NCBI RefSeq assembly: GCF_040361195.1
Contig: NZ_APNE01000005.1
DNA length: 64,000 nucleotides
Direction: 5' to 3' (one strand)
Origin: Salinisphaera hydrothermalis
Lineage (GTDB): Bacteria; Pseudomonadota; Gammaproteobacteria; Nevskiales; Salinisphaeraceae
Program-made: the position numbers and the translations under genes
Shown here: positions 44,519 to 53,239 of the stretch, in pieces
Position numbering within the stretch: the first letter of the stretch is position 1
Layout: each line of letters opens with the position of its first letter
Notes under the pieces: model-generated
The model's database searches: none
Seen by the model: the letters and a program-made list of their open reading frames with translations, nothing else
What the model was told of the DNA's origin: nothing

Positions 44519-46011
44519 AGCGGAACGAGCTCGGAACGACTCATGAGCTGCGCGAAGGTCTTCGGCTCCAAGGGGCGTTGTACATCCGCCACGTTGGCTG
44601 GGTCGTCCGGTAAGACGAAACGGTCACCCTCCTCGGCATCAAGCTCGGCGCGCTCGGCATCGGGGCCGGAGACCATGCGATAGATCACGGCGGCCGCCGC
44701 ATGCTCGCGCCGCTCGGCCACGGCCCAGCGCACCGGTAACGCCGCCTCCGTGGCCCAATCGGGCTGGCGCTCGACACAAAGGATGAGCTCGCCGACCGCT
44801 GGTTCGGCCTGCGCCAGCGCTGTAGCCCATGTCTCGCCCGCGTTTTCGAATGCAAGCAGCGCATCCGGCAGCGGCACCATGACCGGGACGCGCGGCAGCT
44901 CGACGCTACGCCAGTTGGCCTGTAGCGTCACGACGCGCTGAACCAGCCATCGCACCACGCGCTCCGGCGGCACGCCATCAGCCATCAACGCCTCGAGGGT
45001 ACGCGTGCGCTCGCCCGACTCCGTAACGCGCAACACCCGCACCGCCGCCCCGGCAAGCAGCCCCTCCAGCGTCCCGCGCCAGATGGGCTCGAATCGCAAC
45101 CGGAACTGATCCAGGGTCGATGGCTGGTCGATCGGCTTCGGCGCAATCTCGGCCGGGCGGTGAGGCGTGGCTTCACCGGCGCCCGCCGCCTCCGATAACG
45201 GCGGGGACACCGCCACACGTTCGCGGACCTCGACGATACCGCCCTGCGGTGCGGGCGTCGTCGTCTCAGCCGGCGGGTGCGTCGCGTACTCGGGGGGCTG
45301 CCGACGCCGTCCAATCGGCTCGAAACCCCCGCTCGGCCCGGGCGAATTGGCGGTATCCGCCGGCCTGTCTCGGCGCAACAATTGTCGGACGCGGTGCACC
45401 GTACCTTGTCGCGCAGGCGTCGGCCGTTTCTTGCGCGATTCACTCGGCGCAGAGTCCGTAGCATGGGCCACCCGAGGCGAAGCCGTCACAGCCAGATCGC
45501 GCGGACGCCGACGCGCGCGCTCGAACAGCGCCAACCCCAAGAACGCCAGAATCAATGTCAGCCAGAACGCCGGCGCCGCATGGACGAAGACACGCCACCA
45601 CGGCACGCCCGCATGCAGTTCGGCCCCGTCCGAGGTGGTACGATAGATTTCGGCGCACAGGGTGCGATACATCCAGGCCCGCCAGGTGCGAACAGTCGCC
45701 TGCGGTGCCATACCCGCAAACCAGCTCGACCAGGCGCCGTCGGAGGCCACGAGACGGCCTTGCGCATTGCGAACGGTGAGAAACGCCATTTCGGAGGCGC
45801 CGGTCGTCACCAACCGATGTACCACCGCTTGCGGGTCACCGCGATCAGAAGCGCCCAGTGCCGGCGGCAAGTCATGTACAGCCTGGCGAGCGGCGCTATC
45901 CAACGTCGCATGCCGTGCCCCGGCTCCGAAGTAGATCGCGCCCAGCACGCCCAGCAGTGCGAGCACCAGACCGAGCCATTGGTGACGCGTCGACAGCCGA
46001 ACCGACTTCAT
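44515..46011 (-). CDS. Two-span membrane protein with possible degenerate EAL-like C-terminal domain
   Basis: 498 residues from the ATG at 46011. Span 1 is about 11-30, a periplasmic stretch about 31-140 (with FLTVRNAQGRLVASDG, sensor-like), span 2 about 143-163. A long Arg/Pro-rich disordered linker runs to about 300, then a cytoplasmic domain about 303-440. In that domain FEPIWRGTLEGLLAGAAVRV, PPERVVRWLVQRVVTLQANW, VPVMVPLPDALLAF and ELILCVERQ fall in the order and spacing of EAL phosphodiesterase blocks, but the catalytic E-A-L and metal residues are missing. This could make it a c-di-GMP-related receptor or scaffold; the homology is weak and unproven. It overlaps the rsmA stop by 4 bases on the other strand. 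Confidence 0.55.
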   Translation of the reverse strand: MKSVRLSTRHQWLGLVLALLGVLGAIYFGAGARHATLDSAARQAVHDLPPALGASDRGDPQAVVHRLVTTGASEMAFLTVRNAQGRLVASDGAWSSWFAGMAPQATVRTWRAWMYRTLCAEIYRTTSDGAELHAGVPWWRVFVHAAPAFWLTLILAFLGLALFERARRRPRDLAVTASPRVAHATDSAPSESRKKRPTPARQGTVHRVRQLLRRDRPADTANSPGPSGGFEPIGRRRQPPEYATHPPAETTTPAPQGGIVEVRERVAVSPPLSEAAGAGEATPHRPAEIAPKPIDQPSTLDQFRLRFEPIWRGTLEGLLAGAAVRVLRVTESGERTRTLEALMADGVPPERVVRWLVQRVVTLQANWRSVELPRVPVMVPLPDALLAFENAGETWATALAQAEPAVGELILCVERQPDWATEAALPVRWAVAERREHAAAAVIYRMVSGPDAERAELDAEEGDRFVLPDDPANVADVQRPLEPKTFAQLMSRSELVPL

Positions 46012-46313
46012 TTTCAAATACGAGCCCCAGCCGGGGGAGGCGCAACCCGCGGGGCATGGCAAACTGGGCCACTTTGGTATCCAGCGCCGTGTCGCCCGGC
46101 CGGGGTGACGGGTCGCATGCCATCGGACGCCTGCGTGCCGAAAACTTCGGAGTTTGCCTTCATGTCCTGTTCCGATCCCTCGAGACGACGCGACGAGATA
46201 TACGCTCGGCCCATGTCTCGTACACCGGCCTTTCTGTATTGCGGCAATCGCTCGCGCTGCCTACACCGCCCCCCACCGAATAATAGTCGCAGTCGCGACC
46301 CGCTACGGCAACC
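46012..46313. other. 302-bp divergent spacer, no gene recognised
   Basis: This lies between the leftward EAL-like membrane protein and the rightward polytopic membrane protein. Frames across it lack ribosome sites and family patterns. It should hold promoters for both genes, but none with good consensus was found. Confidence 0.5.
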
Positions 46314-47837
46314 GTGAAACCGATACCGGGACGCGTCGTAGCCTGCGGACTCGCCATGTTAGCGGCCGCGGGCCCGTTCACCCTGGGCGTCTGGCTATTC
46401 GCGCGACACATGCAGTTCGGTGCGATCACCGCGGACTGGGGCTGGCTCTATCGTACCGGCCAGTCCATCTGGGCATTCGGGATACCCCACCACGACTTGT
46501 TTTCATGGACGTTTCCCGATCGTCCGTGGGTGCTCTATCAATGGCTGTTCGAGGCGATTGCGGCGCCGATTTATGATGCGCTCGGCCTCCAGGGCAGCGT
46601 GTTCCTGGTCGGCCTGCTCGGCCTGGCCTGCTATGCATGGATTCCCGCCCTGGCGCTGCGTCGCGACGGCGTGCACCCGATGTGGCCCTTGCTGATCGGC
46701 GCCCTGGTACTGCTTCCAGTGAGCACCAATCTCGGCCTGCGCCCCATGCTCGCCAGTAATTTCGCTCTGCTGGCGCAATATCTCCTGCTCCGCCGCCTGC
46801 GTGACGGAACCTTGAACCTGCGATTCAGTGCGCTGTGCATAGCCGCAATCTATGCGCTCTGGTCGAACATGCATCTGGGCTTCACCCTCGGTCTATTGTC
46901 ACTGCTGTTATTCGCCGCCGGCGATGGCTGGACCCGGTTCCGGGAGCCCGAAGCCGATGCCGAACACCTGCGCACTTATGCGCTGCTGTTCGTGGTCGCG
47001 GCCCTGGCTAGCGGACTCAATCCCTACGGATGGACGCTTTACCGCTACATTGTGGATCTGTCGCTGGAAACCCGCATGAACGCGCATATCCACGAACTGA
47101 TGCCGCCCCGCCTCGACAATGCCTACATGCAAGTGGGCGGCGCGCTGTTACTGGTATTCGCAATCCTGGCCGCCGTCTTCCGACGGGTACTGAGCGCCGC
47201 CGAAATACTGCACGTCGTGGCGTTCGCGGCGCTCGCGCTGAGCGCGATGCGGTTCGTGATCTGGGCTGGCTTATTCTACGCTCTCGTTGCTCCCCGTGTG
47301 TTCGACCATGCCGCCAGACGATGGTCGCCTGCCTCACTCCGGGCGCGACTTGCCCCGCTCGCCACACGCCCCGGCGAACAAGCCGTGCTCGGGGGCCTGA
47401 TGCTCGTCGGCGTCGGCGTTGTTACGCTGGGCGCCCCTGCAACCGCCGGCCCGGCACATCTAGCCGACTGTGCGCCGCTCCGACGATCGCTCGTCTACTT
47501 GGACACGCATTACCCGGCCAATACCCACTGGTTCTCGAGCGAGACGGCCGGTAGCTGCGCGCGCTTCTATACGCCCGACCGGCATGTCTTCATCGATACG
47601 CGCTTCGATATGTATCCGGAAGCCTTCGTTCTGCGGTGGTTCCACGCCTACCAGTATCGCCGCGGCTGGCGTGCGCTGTTCAAAGCCTGGCGGATCCGAG
47701 TCGTGCTGTTACCGCGCGGCGCGCCACTGATCAGCACACTGCGCCATGAAGCGAACTGGCGGCTCGTTTACGAAGACGGCAGTGCCTTTATTTTCGCCGC
47801 GGACACTGGCCCCGGACGCGCGCGATCGGCAGACTGA
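46314..47837 (+). CDS. Polytopic membrane protein, glycosyltransferase-C-like
   Basis: 507 residues with about ten membrane spans (for example near 12-32, 95-115, 122-140, 172-200, 222-240, 275-292, 298-325 and 365-385) and a soluble C-terminal part of about 120 residues. An early extracytoplasmic loop has GIPHHDLFSWTFPDRPWVLYQWLFE, whose acidic and aromatic make-up is like GT-C/PMT-type sugar transferases that use lipid-linked donors. No definite catalytic Asp pair can be named, so the function is open. It sits just upstream of apaH, 28 bases away, and interrupts the usual rsmA-apaG-apaH order. Confidence 0.55.
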   Translation: MKPIPGRVVACGLAMLAAAGPFTLGVWLFARHMQFGAITADWGWLYRTGQSIWAFGIPHHDLFSWTFPDRPWVLYQWLFEAIAAPIYDALGLQGSVFLVGLLGLACYAWIPALALRRDGVHPMWPLLIGALVLLPVSTNLGLRPMLASNFALLAQYLLLRRLRDGTLNLRFSALCIAAIYALWSNMHLGFTLGLLSLLLFAAGDGWTRFREPEADAEHLRTYALLFVVAALASGLNPYGWTLYRYIVDLSLETRMNAHIHELMPPRLDNAYMQVGGALLLVFAILAAVFRRVLSAAEILHVVAFAALALSAMRFVIWAGLFYALVAPRVFDHAARRWSPASLRARLAPLATRPGEQAVLGGLMLVGVGVVTLGAPATAGPAHLADCAPLRRSLVYLDTHYPANTHWFSSETAGSCARFYTPDRHVFIDTRFDMYPEAFVLRWFHAYQYRRGWRALFKAWRIRVVLLPRGAPLISTLRHEANWRLVYEDGSAFIFAADTGPGRARSAD

Positions 47838-47865
47838 GCCGATCATTGACCCGGGGACTCGTCTC

Positions 47866-48690
47866 GTGAGCATTTATGCCATCGGTGATATTCATGGTGC
47901 TGCGGGCCTGCTCGATCGCTTGCTCGATCGTCTGGCCGCCCGTGGCCCAATCGAGCGCCTCTGGTTCGTCGGCGACCTCGTCAATCGCGGGCCAGACTCG
48001 GCCGGCACCATACGACGCGTCAAGGCACTCGGCGACACCGCGATCACCGTACTCGGGAATCACGATCTCAGTCTGTTGAGCCTTGCCACGCACCCAGACG
48101 CCGCGAAGCGCGCGCCCGACAGCCTGAAGCCATTGCTCTCCGCCGAAGACAGCACGACGCTGCTCGACTGGCTGCGCCACCGTCCGCTCATGCATCACGA
48201 CGCCGCACTCCGTTGGACACTGGTTCATGCCGGGCTGCCGCCCACTTGGACGATCGCCGACGGCTTGGCGCGCGCCCGCGAACTCGAAGCCGCGTTGCGC
48301 GCGCCGGATCATGCCGCGTTCCTGTCCCAGCTGTTCGGCAACACGCCCACACACTGGGATCCCGGGCTCACCGGCATCCCGCGCCTGCGCTTTATCGCCA
48401 ACGCCCTCACTCGCCTACGCTTTGTGACCGCCGATCACGGCCTGGACATGGACTACAAAAAGACGCTTGCCGACGCGCCCCCAGGATTGATCCCGTGGTT
48501 CGCCACGCCCGGCCGCGCCAGCGCTGGCGATCCCATCGTATTCGGCCATTGGTCGGCGCTCGAACACGTGGCATGGCCGGAGCACAACGTCTGGGGTATC
48601 GACACCGGCGCTGCATGGGGCGGCCGATTGAGCGCGCTCGATCTCACCCAGCCCACGCCCGAGCTGATCCAGGTCGCCAACGGCGAGTGA
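47866..48690 (+). CDS. apaH: Symmetrical bis(5'-nucleosyl)-tetraphosphatase
   Basis: 274 residues from the GTG at 47866; the frame stays open upstream but there overlaps the previous gene. Metallophosphatase motifs are in order: YAIGDIHGAAG, FVGDLVNRGPDS, VLGNHDLSLL, and later VHAGLPP and FGHWSALE. It splits Ap4A to two ADP, also Np4N RNA caps. Its usual partner apaG is absent between it and rsmA. Confidence 0.94.
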   Translation: MSIYAIGDIHGAAGLLDRLLDRLAARGPIERLWFVGDLVNRGPDSAGTIRRVKALGDTAITVLGNHDLSLLSLATHPDAAKRAPDSLKPLLSAEDSTTLLDWLRHRPLMHHDAALRWTLVHAGLPPTWTIADGLARARELEAALRAPDHAAFLSQLFGNTPTHWDPGLTGIPRLRFIANALTRLRFVTADHGLDMDYKKTLADAPPGLIPWFATPGRASAGDPIVFGHWSALEHVAWPEHNVWGIDTGAAWGGRLSALDLTQPTPELIQVANGE

Positions 48691-48785
48691 TGTCGTAACC
48701 GCTCGGCCACGCAGCGCCCGGTGGATGGCCGGGGCACTCTGATACATCGCAGGCCGGTCACCCCAACCGGCCCGGCGCCGAGATC

Positions 48786-49910
48786 TCAGAAACTGCGGGT
48801 GACGCCGATCGAATACGTCGTATCCGTATGCTTCACACCGGGCTGCGGCTCGCTGTTGTATTCGTTCTCCAGCGATAGCTTCACGCCCCATACCGCACTG
48901 CTCGCAAGCGGCACCTGCGCGGCGAGAACCGAATCGAGCGTGTAATTGTTGATGGGGTCTCGGCTGATTTCGGGGTAGATCGTCAGTTCATGCGTCAACT
49001 TAAGCCAATTGTCGATGATCTGTGCATAATCCCAGCCGAGTTCGGCGGTCGCCTCCCCCTGACTGCCCTCATCGTCGGTGTAGTCTTCATACTGATAACC
49101 GACACCACCGCGAACCTTGAAGATCAAATGGTCCCGGCGAACGAGGAAGTACCCGGGCCCCACCGTGGTCCGCGACCGTAACGCGAGATTCTGAAACCTA
49201 TCCTTCTCCAGCTTTTCCTGGGCGTACCAGAACGCGCGCGAGGTGAAGTCGTTCTCGTAACGTCCGCGTGCTTTGTACTGGGCCGCCGTTTGCTCGCCGT
49301 TCTCTTGCTCCCGATCTATCGACGCCTTTAGGGACAGGCGCGTCGCGCCGGTATCGCGCAGAGCCGAGGCCGACGCCAGCACACTGCGATTGTCCGTATT
49401 GCCGGAATTCCCGTTAATGCCCAGCTGTAATTCACCCGACCAATATTTGCCATCCTTCGGGGCGGCGAGCGACGCCTCCGGCAGTACATGCTGTTCCGCC
49501 TCGCGAGGCTTCTGGGCATTCGCAGCCACCACGCGCGGCGAAATCTGTTGAACCGGCCCCAGGGCGCCGGGCGAGGCCGCCCCCACGCTGTGCACCTGCC
49601 CATTCACGGTGTAACTCTGGCGATGAGAATTGGGCGCATAGGCAAGCTTCGCGCGAACCACTCGCCCCCCGGCGAGGGCCACCCGCTTGGTTTCATCGGT
49701 GGCAATGCCCGCGACCAGGCCCCGCTTGATCGACAGCTCGCCGGCGAAATCCGTCTGCAGCTTGAGCGTATCGGCGGATAACATCTCCACCGATCCCTTC
49801 AGCTGGCTGCCATCCGAGAGATACACCGTGTCCGCCGATGCCACGGGGCATAACCCCAACGCCGCGCATACCGCAGCGCCAACGACGCCTACCCGTTCGC
49901 GTTCCAACAT
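48786..49910 (-). CDS. DUF481 (YdiY-like) outer-membrane protein
   Basis: 374 residues from the ATG at 49910, followed by a signal peptide (about 1-26, ending VASADT). The first part of the mature protein (TVYLSDGSQLKGSVEML, LKLQTDFAGELSIKRGLV) looks like a small SH3-like or LSm-type beta module. The last 220 residues are the DUF481 barrel (YWSGELQLGINGNSGNTDN to the C-terminal TRSF), about 12 strands. The C-terminal Phe fits BAM targeting. The function is unknown. A Met further upstream in frame is rejected because it would remove the signal peptide. Confidence 0.78.
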   Translation of the reverse strand: MLERERVGVVGAAVCAALGLCPVASADTVYLSDGSQLKGSVEMLSADTLKLQTDFAGELSIKRGLVAGIATDETKRVALAGGRVVRAKLAYAPNSHRQSYTVNGQVHSVGAASPGALGPVQQISPRVVAANAQKPREAEQHVLPEASLAAPKDGKYWSGELQLGINGNSGNTDNRSVLASASALRDTGATRLSLKASIDREQENGEQTAAQYKARGRYENDFTSRAFWYAQEKLEKDRFQNLALRSRTTVGPGYFLVRRDHLIFKVRGGVGYQYEDYTDDEGSQGEATAELGWDYAQIIDNWLKLTHELTIYPEISRDPINNYTLDSVLAAQVPLASSAVWGVKLSLENEYNSEPQPGVKHTDTTYSIGVTRSF

Positions 49911-49969
49911 ATGACGCACTACCCCTTTCAATGCCCGCTCTTCAATCGGGTTGTATTTCTTTCGCCCAT

Positions 49970-49997
49970 AAAAAAGCCGGCCCCTTACGGGACCGGC
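49970..49997 (-). terminator. Terminator of the alpha operon after rplQ
   Basis: On the minus strand a 9-bp GC-rich stem (49989-49997 with 49976-49984, one wobble) with a 4-base loop is followed by six T. It lies 31 bases after the rplQ stop. Confidence 0.85.
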
Positions 49998-50028
49998 TTG
50001 CAACCGATCAGACGACCTGCATCGTCGA

Positions 50029-50418
50029 TCAGCTGTCGTCTTCGTCCTCAACCTCGACGGCCGGACGATCGACCAGTTCGACAAACGCCATCGGCGCGTT
50101 GTCGCCCGGACGATAACCGCATTTCAAGATACGCAGGTAGCCGCCTGGGCGATCGGCATAACGCGTGCCGAGTTCGCCGAACAGCTTGCCCACAGCTTCC
50201 TTATCCCGCAGGCGAGCGAAGGCGATGCGGCGGTTGTGGACGCTATCCGTCTTCGAAAGCGTGATCAGCGGCTCGGCGATACGGCGCAGCTCCTTGGCGC
50301 GCGGCAGCGTCGTGCGGATCAGCTCTTCCTTGAACAGCGACGAAGACAGGTTTTTCAGCATGGCAGCGCGATGCGAGGACTCACGCCCCAGATTGCTGCC
50401 GCTCTTGCGATGACGCAT
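50029..50418 (-). CDS. rplQ: 50S ribosomal protein L17
   Basis: 129 residues. It begins MRHRKSGSNLGRESSHRAAMLKNL, with the conserved TTLPRAKELRRIAEPLITL. The C-terminus after about residue 117 is acidic (VEDEDDS). It lies 53 bases after rpoA, the standard end of the alpha operon, and is followed by a terminator. Confidence 0.97.
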   Translation of the reverse strand: MRHRKSGSNLGRESSHRAAMLKNLSSSLFKEELIRTTLPRAKELRRIAEPLITLSKTDSVHNRRIAFARLRDKEAVGKLFGELGTRYADRPGGYLRILKCGYRPGDNAPMAFVELVDRPAVEVEDEDDS

Positions 50419-50471
50419 AACGATGATTCCTTAGCGAAGGGACGGACCGGGATTCAAGCGACCCGGGCCGT

Positions 50472-51458
50472 TTAGGCTTTTTCGAGTTCCGCCGGCGGCC
50501 AGTTCTCGACCGTCATACCCAGCTTCAGACCATGCTCGGCAAGAACTTCGCTGATTTCGGTCAGCGACTTCTTGCCCAGATTCGGCGTGCGCATCAGCTC
50601 GGTCTCGGTACGCTGAACCAGATCACCCACATAATGGATATCTTCAGCCTTCAAGCAGTTCGTAGAACGCACGGTCAGCTCGAGATCCTCGATCGGCTTG
50701 AGCAACGTAGGATCAATAGCGCTTGAGTCGCCTTGACGCGACGCCTCTTCACGCGCTTCCAGATCCACAAACACCGACAGCTGGTCGTATAACGTCGCAG
50801 CGGCGGTACGCACCGCGTCCTGCGGCTCGACACTGCCGTTGGTTTCGATGTCGAGGATCAGCTTGTCGAGGTCGGTGCGCTGCTCGACGCGAGCACGATC
50901 GACCGAATAGCTCACACGACGGATCGGCGAAAACGATGCGTCAAGACGCAGACCGCCAATCTCGCTGGCGCCCGTATCTTCTTCGCCCGGCTCAGCCTTG
51001 CTCTGCGCGGCTTGGTAGCCCCGACCCTTACGCACCTTCATGCTCATGCGCAGCTCACCGCTGGTGAGATGCGCGATGACCAGATCCGGGTTCACGATTT
51101 CGACATCGTGATCGGTCGTGATGTCACCCGCCGTGACCGCGCCGGCACCCGACTTGTGCAGGTGCAACTCGGCCTCGTCGCGCTCGTGCATCCGCACCGC
51201 GACGTTCTTGAGATTCAACAGGACGTCAATGACGTCTTCCTGCATGCCATCGACCGTGGTGTACTCATGAAGCACACCGTCGATGCTGACTTCCGTAATG
51301 GCGGCGCCCGGAATGGACGACAGCAGGATGCGACGAATGGCGTTGCCCAGGGTGTGCCCATAACCGCGCTCGAGCGGCTCGAGCGAGATCTTGGCACGCC
51401 GATCGCTCACACGCTCCACCTCGACCAGGCGCGGCTTCAGCAAATCGTTGGACTGCAT
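50472..51458 (-). CDS. rpoA: DNA-directed RNA polymerase subunit alpha
   Basis: 328 residues from the ATG at 51458 (MQSNDLLKPRLVEVE); a TTG two codons upstream is less likely. GAGG lies about 13 bases upstream of the ATG. The N-terminal dimerisation domain has LEPLERGYGHTLGNAIRRILLSS, and the C-terminal domain has TVRSTNCLKAEDIHYVGDLV and LGKKSLTEI, which contact UP elements and activators. It lies 40 bases after rpsD. Confidence 0.97.
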   Translation of the reverse strand: MQSNDLLKPRLVEVERVSDRRAKISLEPLERGYGHTLGNAIRRILLSSIPGAAITEVSIDGVLHEYTTVDGMQEDVIDVLLNLKNVAVRMHERDEAELHLHKSGAGAVTAGDITTDHDVEIVNPDLVIAHLTSGELRMSMKVRKGRGYQAAQSKAEPGEEDTGASEIGGLRLDASFSPIRRVSYSVDRARVEQRTDLDKLILDIETNGSVEPQDAVRTAAATLYDQLSVFVDLEAREEASRQGDSSAIDPTLLKPIEDLELTVRSTNCLKAEDIHYVGDLVQRTETELMRTPNLGKKSLTEISEVLAEHGLKLGMTVENWPPAELEKA

Positions 51459-51498
51459 ATGCAAATACCTCTGGCTGCGAATGCAGCGCGGCCTTCAA

Positions 51499-52122
51499 TT
51501 ACTTGGAGTAGAGCTCGACGACCAGGTTCTCGTTGATATCAGGCAGCACCTGATCACGATCCGGCACCGACTTGTACGTCCCCTTGAGGCCCTTCTCGTC
51601 CACTTCGACCCAATCGGCAAGGCCGATCTGCGACGCCACCTGGACGGCGTCAAGAATACGGGTCTGCTGCTTGGCCTTGTTACGGATGGCGATCACGTCG
51701 CCTTCCTTGACCTGATACGATGGAATATTCACCGGGTAATCGTTGACCGCAACGGCCTTGTGATTCACCAGCTGACGCGCTTCGGCGCGCGTGGCCGCAA
51801 AGCCCATCCGATAGACGACGTTGTCCAGTCGCGACTCCAGCAGCTGCAGCAACAACACACCGGTCGCGCCCTTCTGGCTGGCCGCCTTCTTGTAGTAGTT
51901 GCGGAACTGATTCTCCAGCACGCCGTACATATGCCGCAGCTTCTGCTTCTCGCGCAGCTGCAGCGCATAGTCCGACAAACGCTGGCGGCGCGCCGTACCC
52001 TGTGCGCCCGGAAGCGTATCGATCTTGCACTTGCCTTCAAGCGAGCGACCGCGGCCCTTCAGCAACAGATCGGTGCCGGCGCGACGCGAAAGCTTGCACT
52101 TGGGACCCGTGTATTTCGCCAT
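51499..52122 (-). CDS. rpsD: 30S ribosomal protein S4
   Basis: 207 residues. It begins MAKYTGPKCKLSRRAGTDL, with the S4 RNA-binding region LDNVVYRMGFAATRAEARQLVNHKAVAVND. It is a primary 16S rRNA binder, and in E. coli S4 represses translation of the alpha operon. It has no cysteine zinc knuckle (only one Cys near the start). It lies 27 bases after rpsK. Confidence 0.97.
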   Translation of the reverse strand: MAKYTGPKCKLSRRAGTDLLLKGRGRSLEGKCKIDTLPGAQGTARRQRLSDYALQLREKQKLRHMYGVLENQFRNYYKKAASQKGATGVLLLQLLESRLDNVVYRMGFAATRAEARQLVNHKAVAVNDYPVNIPSYQVKEGDVIAIRNKAKQQTRILDAVQVASQIGLADWVEVDEKGLKGTYKSVPDRDQVLPDINENLVVELYSK

Positions 52123-52149
52123 GATTAAATACCTTTGTCGCGAAGCGCG

Positions 52150-52551
52150 TTAGACGCGGCGCTTCTTGGGCGGACGACATCCGTTATGCGGGATCGGGGT
52201 GACGTCGATGATGCTGGTCACCTTGAATCCCGAGGCGTTGAGCGACCGCACAGCGGCCTCGCGCCCCGGGCCGGGGCCTTTTACGCGAACCTCAAGATTC
52301 TTAACGCCGTACTGCGAGGCGCCTTCACCGGCACGCTCCGCCGCAACCTGCGCGGCGAACGGCGTGCTCTTGCGAGAGCCCTTGAAACCGCAGGTGCCCG
52401 ACGTGCACCACGACAGGACATTGCCCTGTCGATCGGAAATCGTAATGATGGTGTTGTTGAACGTGGCATACACGAACGCGATACCATCGGTAACGTTCCG
52501 GCGCGCGCGCGATTTGCGGCTGCGGCTGTTCGAGGTGGATGCTGTCGCCAT
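52150..52551 (-). CDS. rpsK: 30S ribosomal protein S11
   Basis: 133 residues. The core HVQQHHH-type region is not shared, but ATFNNTIITISDRQGNVLSW, GSRKSTPFAAQVAAERA and the C-terminal TPIPHNGCRPPKKRRV are classic S11. The first 20 residues are rich in Ser and Arg. It binds the 30S platform. It lies 38 bases after rpsM. Confidence 0.97.
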   Translation of the reverse strand: MATASTSNSRSRKSRARRNVTDGIAFVYATFNNTIITISDRQGNVLSWCTSGTCGFKGSRKSTPFAAQVAAERAGEGASQYGVKNLEVRVKGPGPGREAAVRSLNASGFKVTSIIDVTPIPHNGCRPPKKRRV

Positions 52552-52589
52552 AATGTCTATCTACCTGTGATCTCGCGCGAAAACGGCGC

Positions 52590-52946
52590 TTATCGACGAA
52601 TCGGACGACGCGGGCCCTTGCGAGTCCGCGAATTGGTCTTAGTACGCTGCCCGCGCACCGGCAGGCCACGACGGTGGCGCATGCCGCGATAGCAGCCCAG
52701 ATCCATCAGCCGCTTGATGTTCATCGACACCTCACGACGAAGGTCACCCTCGATCGTGTACTGCTGTACCTGAGCACGCAGCGCCTCGACCTCGCCTTCG
52801 GTGAGATCCTTGATCTTGGTGTCGGTGGCTACACCGGCCTCTTTGCAGATCTCACGAGCGCGGGTATGACCCACGCCGTAAAGCGACGTCAGCGCAATGG
52901 CTGCATGCTTGTTGATCGGGAGATTGACTCCAGCGATTCGCGCCAT
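52590..52946 (-). CDS. rpsM: 30S ribosomal protein S13
   Basis: 118 residues. It begins MARIAGVNLPINKHAAIALTSLYGVG, with the helix-two-turns-helix and the C-terminal RGQRTKTNSRTRKGP that reaches towards the P site. It is the first gene of the alpha operon; a strong promoter lies in the 117-base gap before it, giving a leader of about 67 bases in which S4-type feedback could act. Confidence 0.97.
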   Translation of the reverse strand: MARIAGVNLPINKHAAIALTSLYGVGHTRAREICKEAGVATDTKIKDLTEGEVEALRAQVQQYTIEGDLRREVSMNIKRLMDLGCYRGMRHRRGLPVRGQRTKTNSRTRKGPRRPIRR

Positions 52947-53019
52947 TTGATTGAACTCCCAGCTCGCGGGTGCGGACGCGTTCGCTTATGAAGCACGAAC
53001 GACGCCGGAAAAGCCCGCC

Positions 53020-53048
53020 ATCATATCCTTAAAAACTGACTTTGACAA
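53020..53048 (-). promoter_or_regulatory. Promoter of the alpha operon (rpsM-rpsK-rpsD-rpoA-rplQ)
   Basis: On the minus strand TTGTCA (53043-53048), exactly 17 bases, then TATGAT (53020-53025). Each element matches the sigma-70 consensus at 5 of 6 positions. It lies between rpmJ and rpsM. Confidence 0.75.
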
Positions 53049-53063
53049 TACCGCCGAAGCGGA

Positions 53064-53180
53064 TCAGCCCTGGCGTTGCTTGTGCCGGGGATCCGTCGAG
53101 CAAATAACCATCACCGCGCCGTTGCGGCGGATGACCTTGCAATTGCGGCAAATTTTCTTGACCGATGCTCTAACTTTCAT
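53064..53180 (-). CDS. rpmJ: 50S ribosomal protein L36
   Basis: 38 residues, starting MKVRASVKKICRNCKVIRR. The zinc ligands are Cys11, Cys14, Cys27 and His33. This is the zinc-binding (C-plus) form, in contrast to the cysteine-free L33 in the window. It lies 59 bases after secY, the usual end of the spc operon. Confidence 0.97.
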   Translation of the reverse strand: MKVRASVKKICRNCKVIRRNGAVMVICSTDPRHKQRQG

Positions 53181-53239
53181 CTCGTCCCTCTACCGTGACT
53201 CGCGCCACCATGACCGCCAACCGGCGGGCGCCATGCGGC

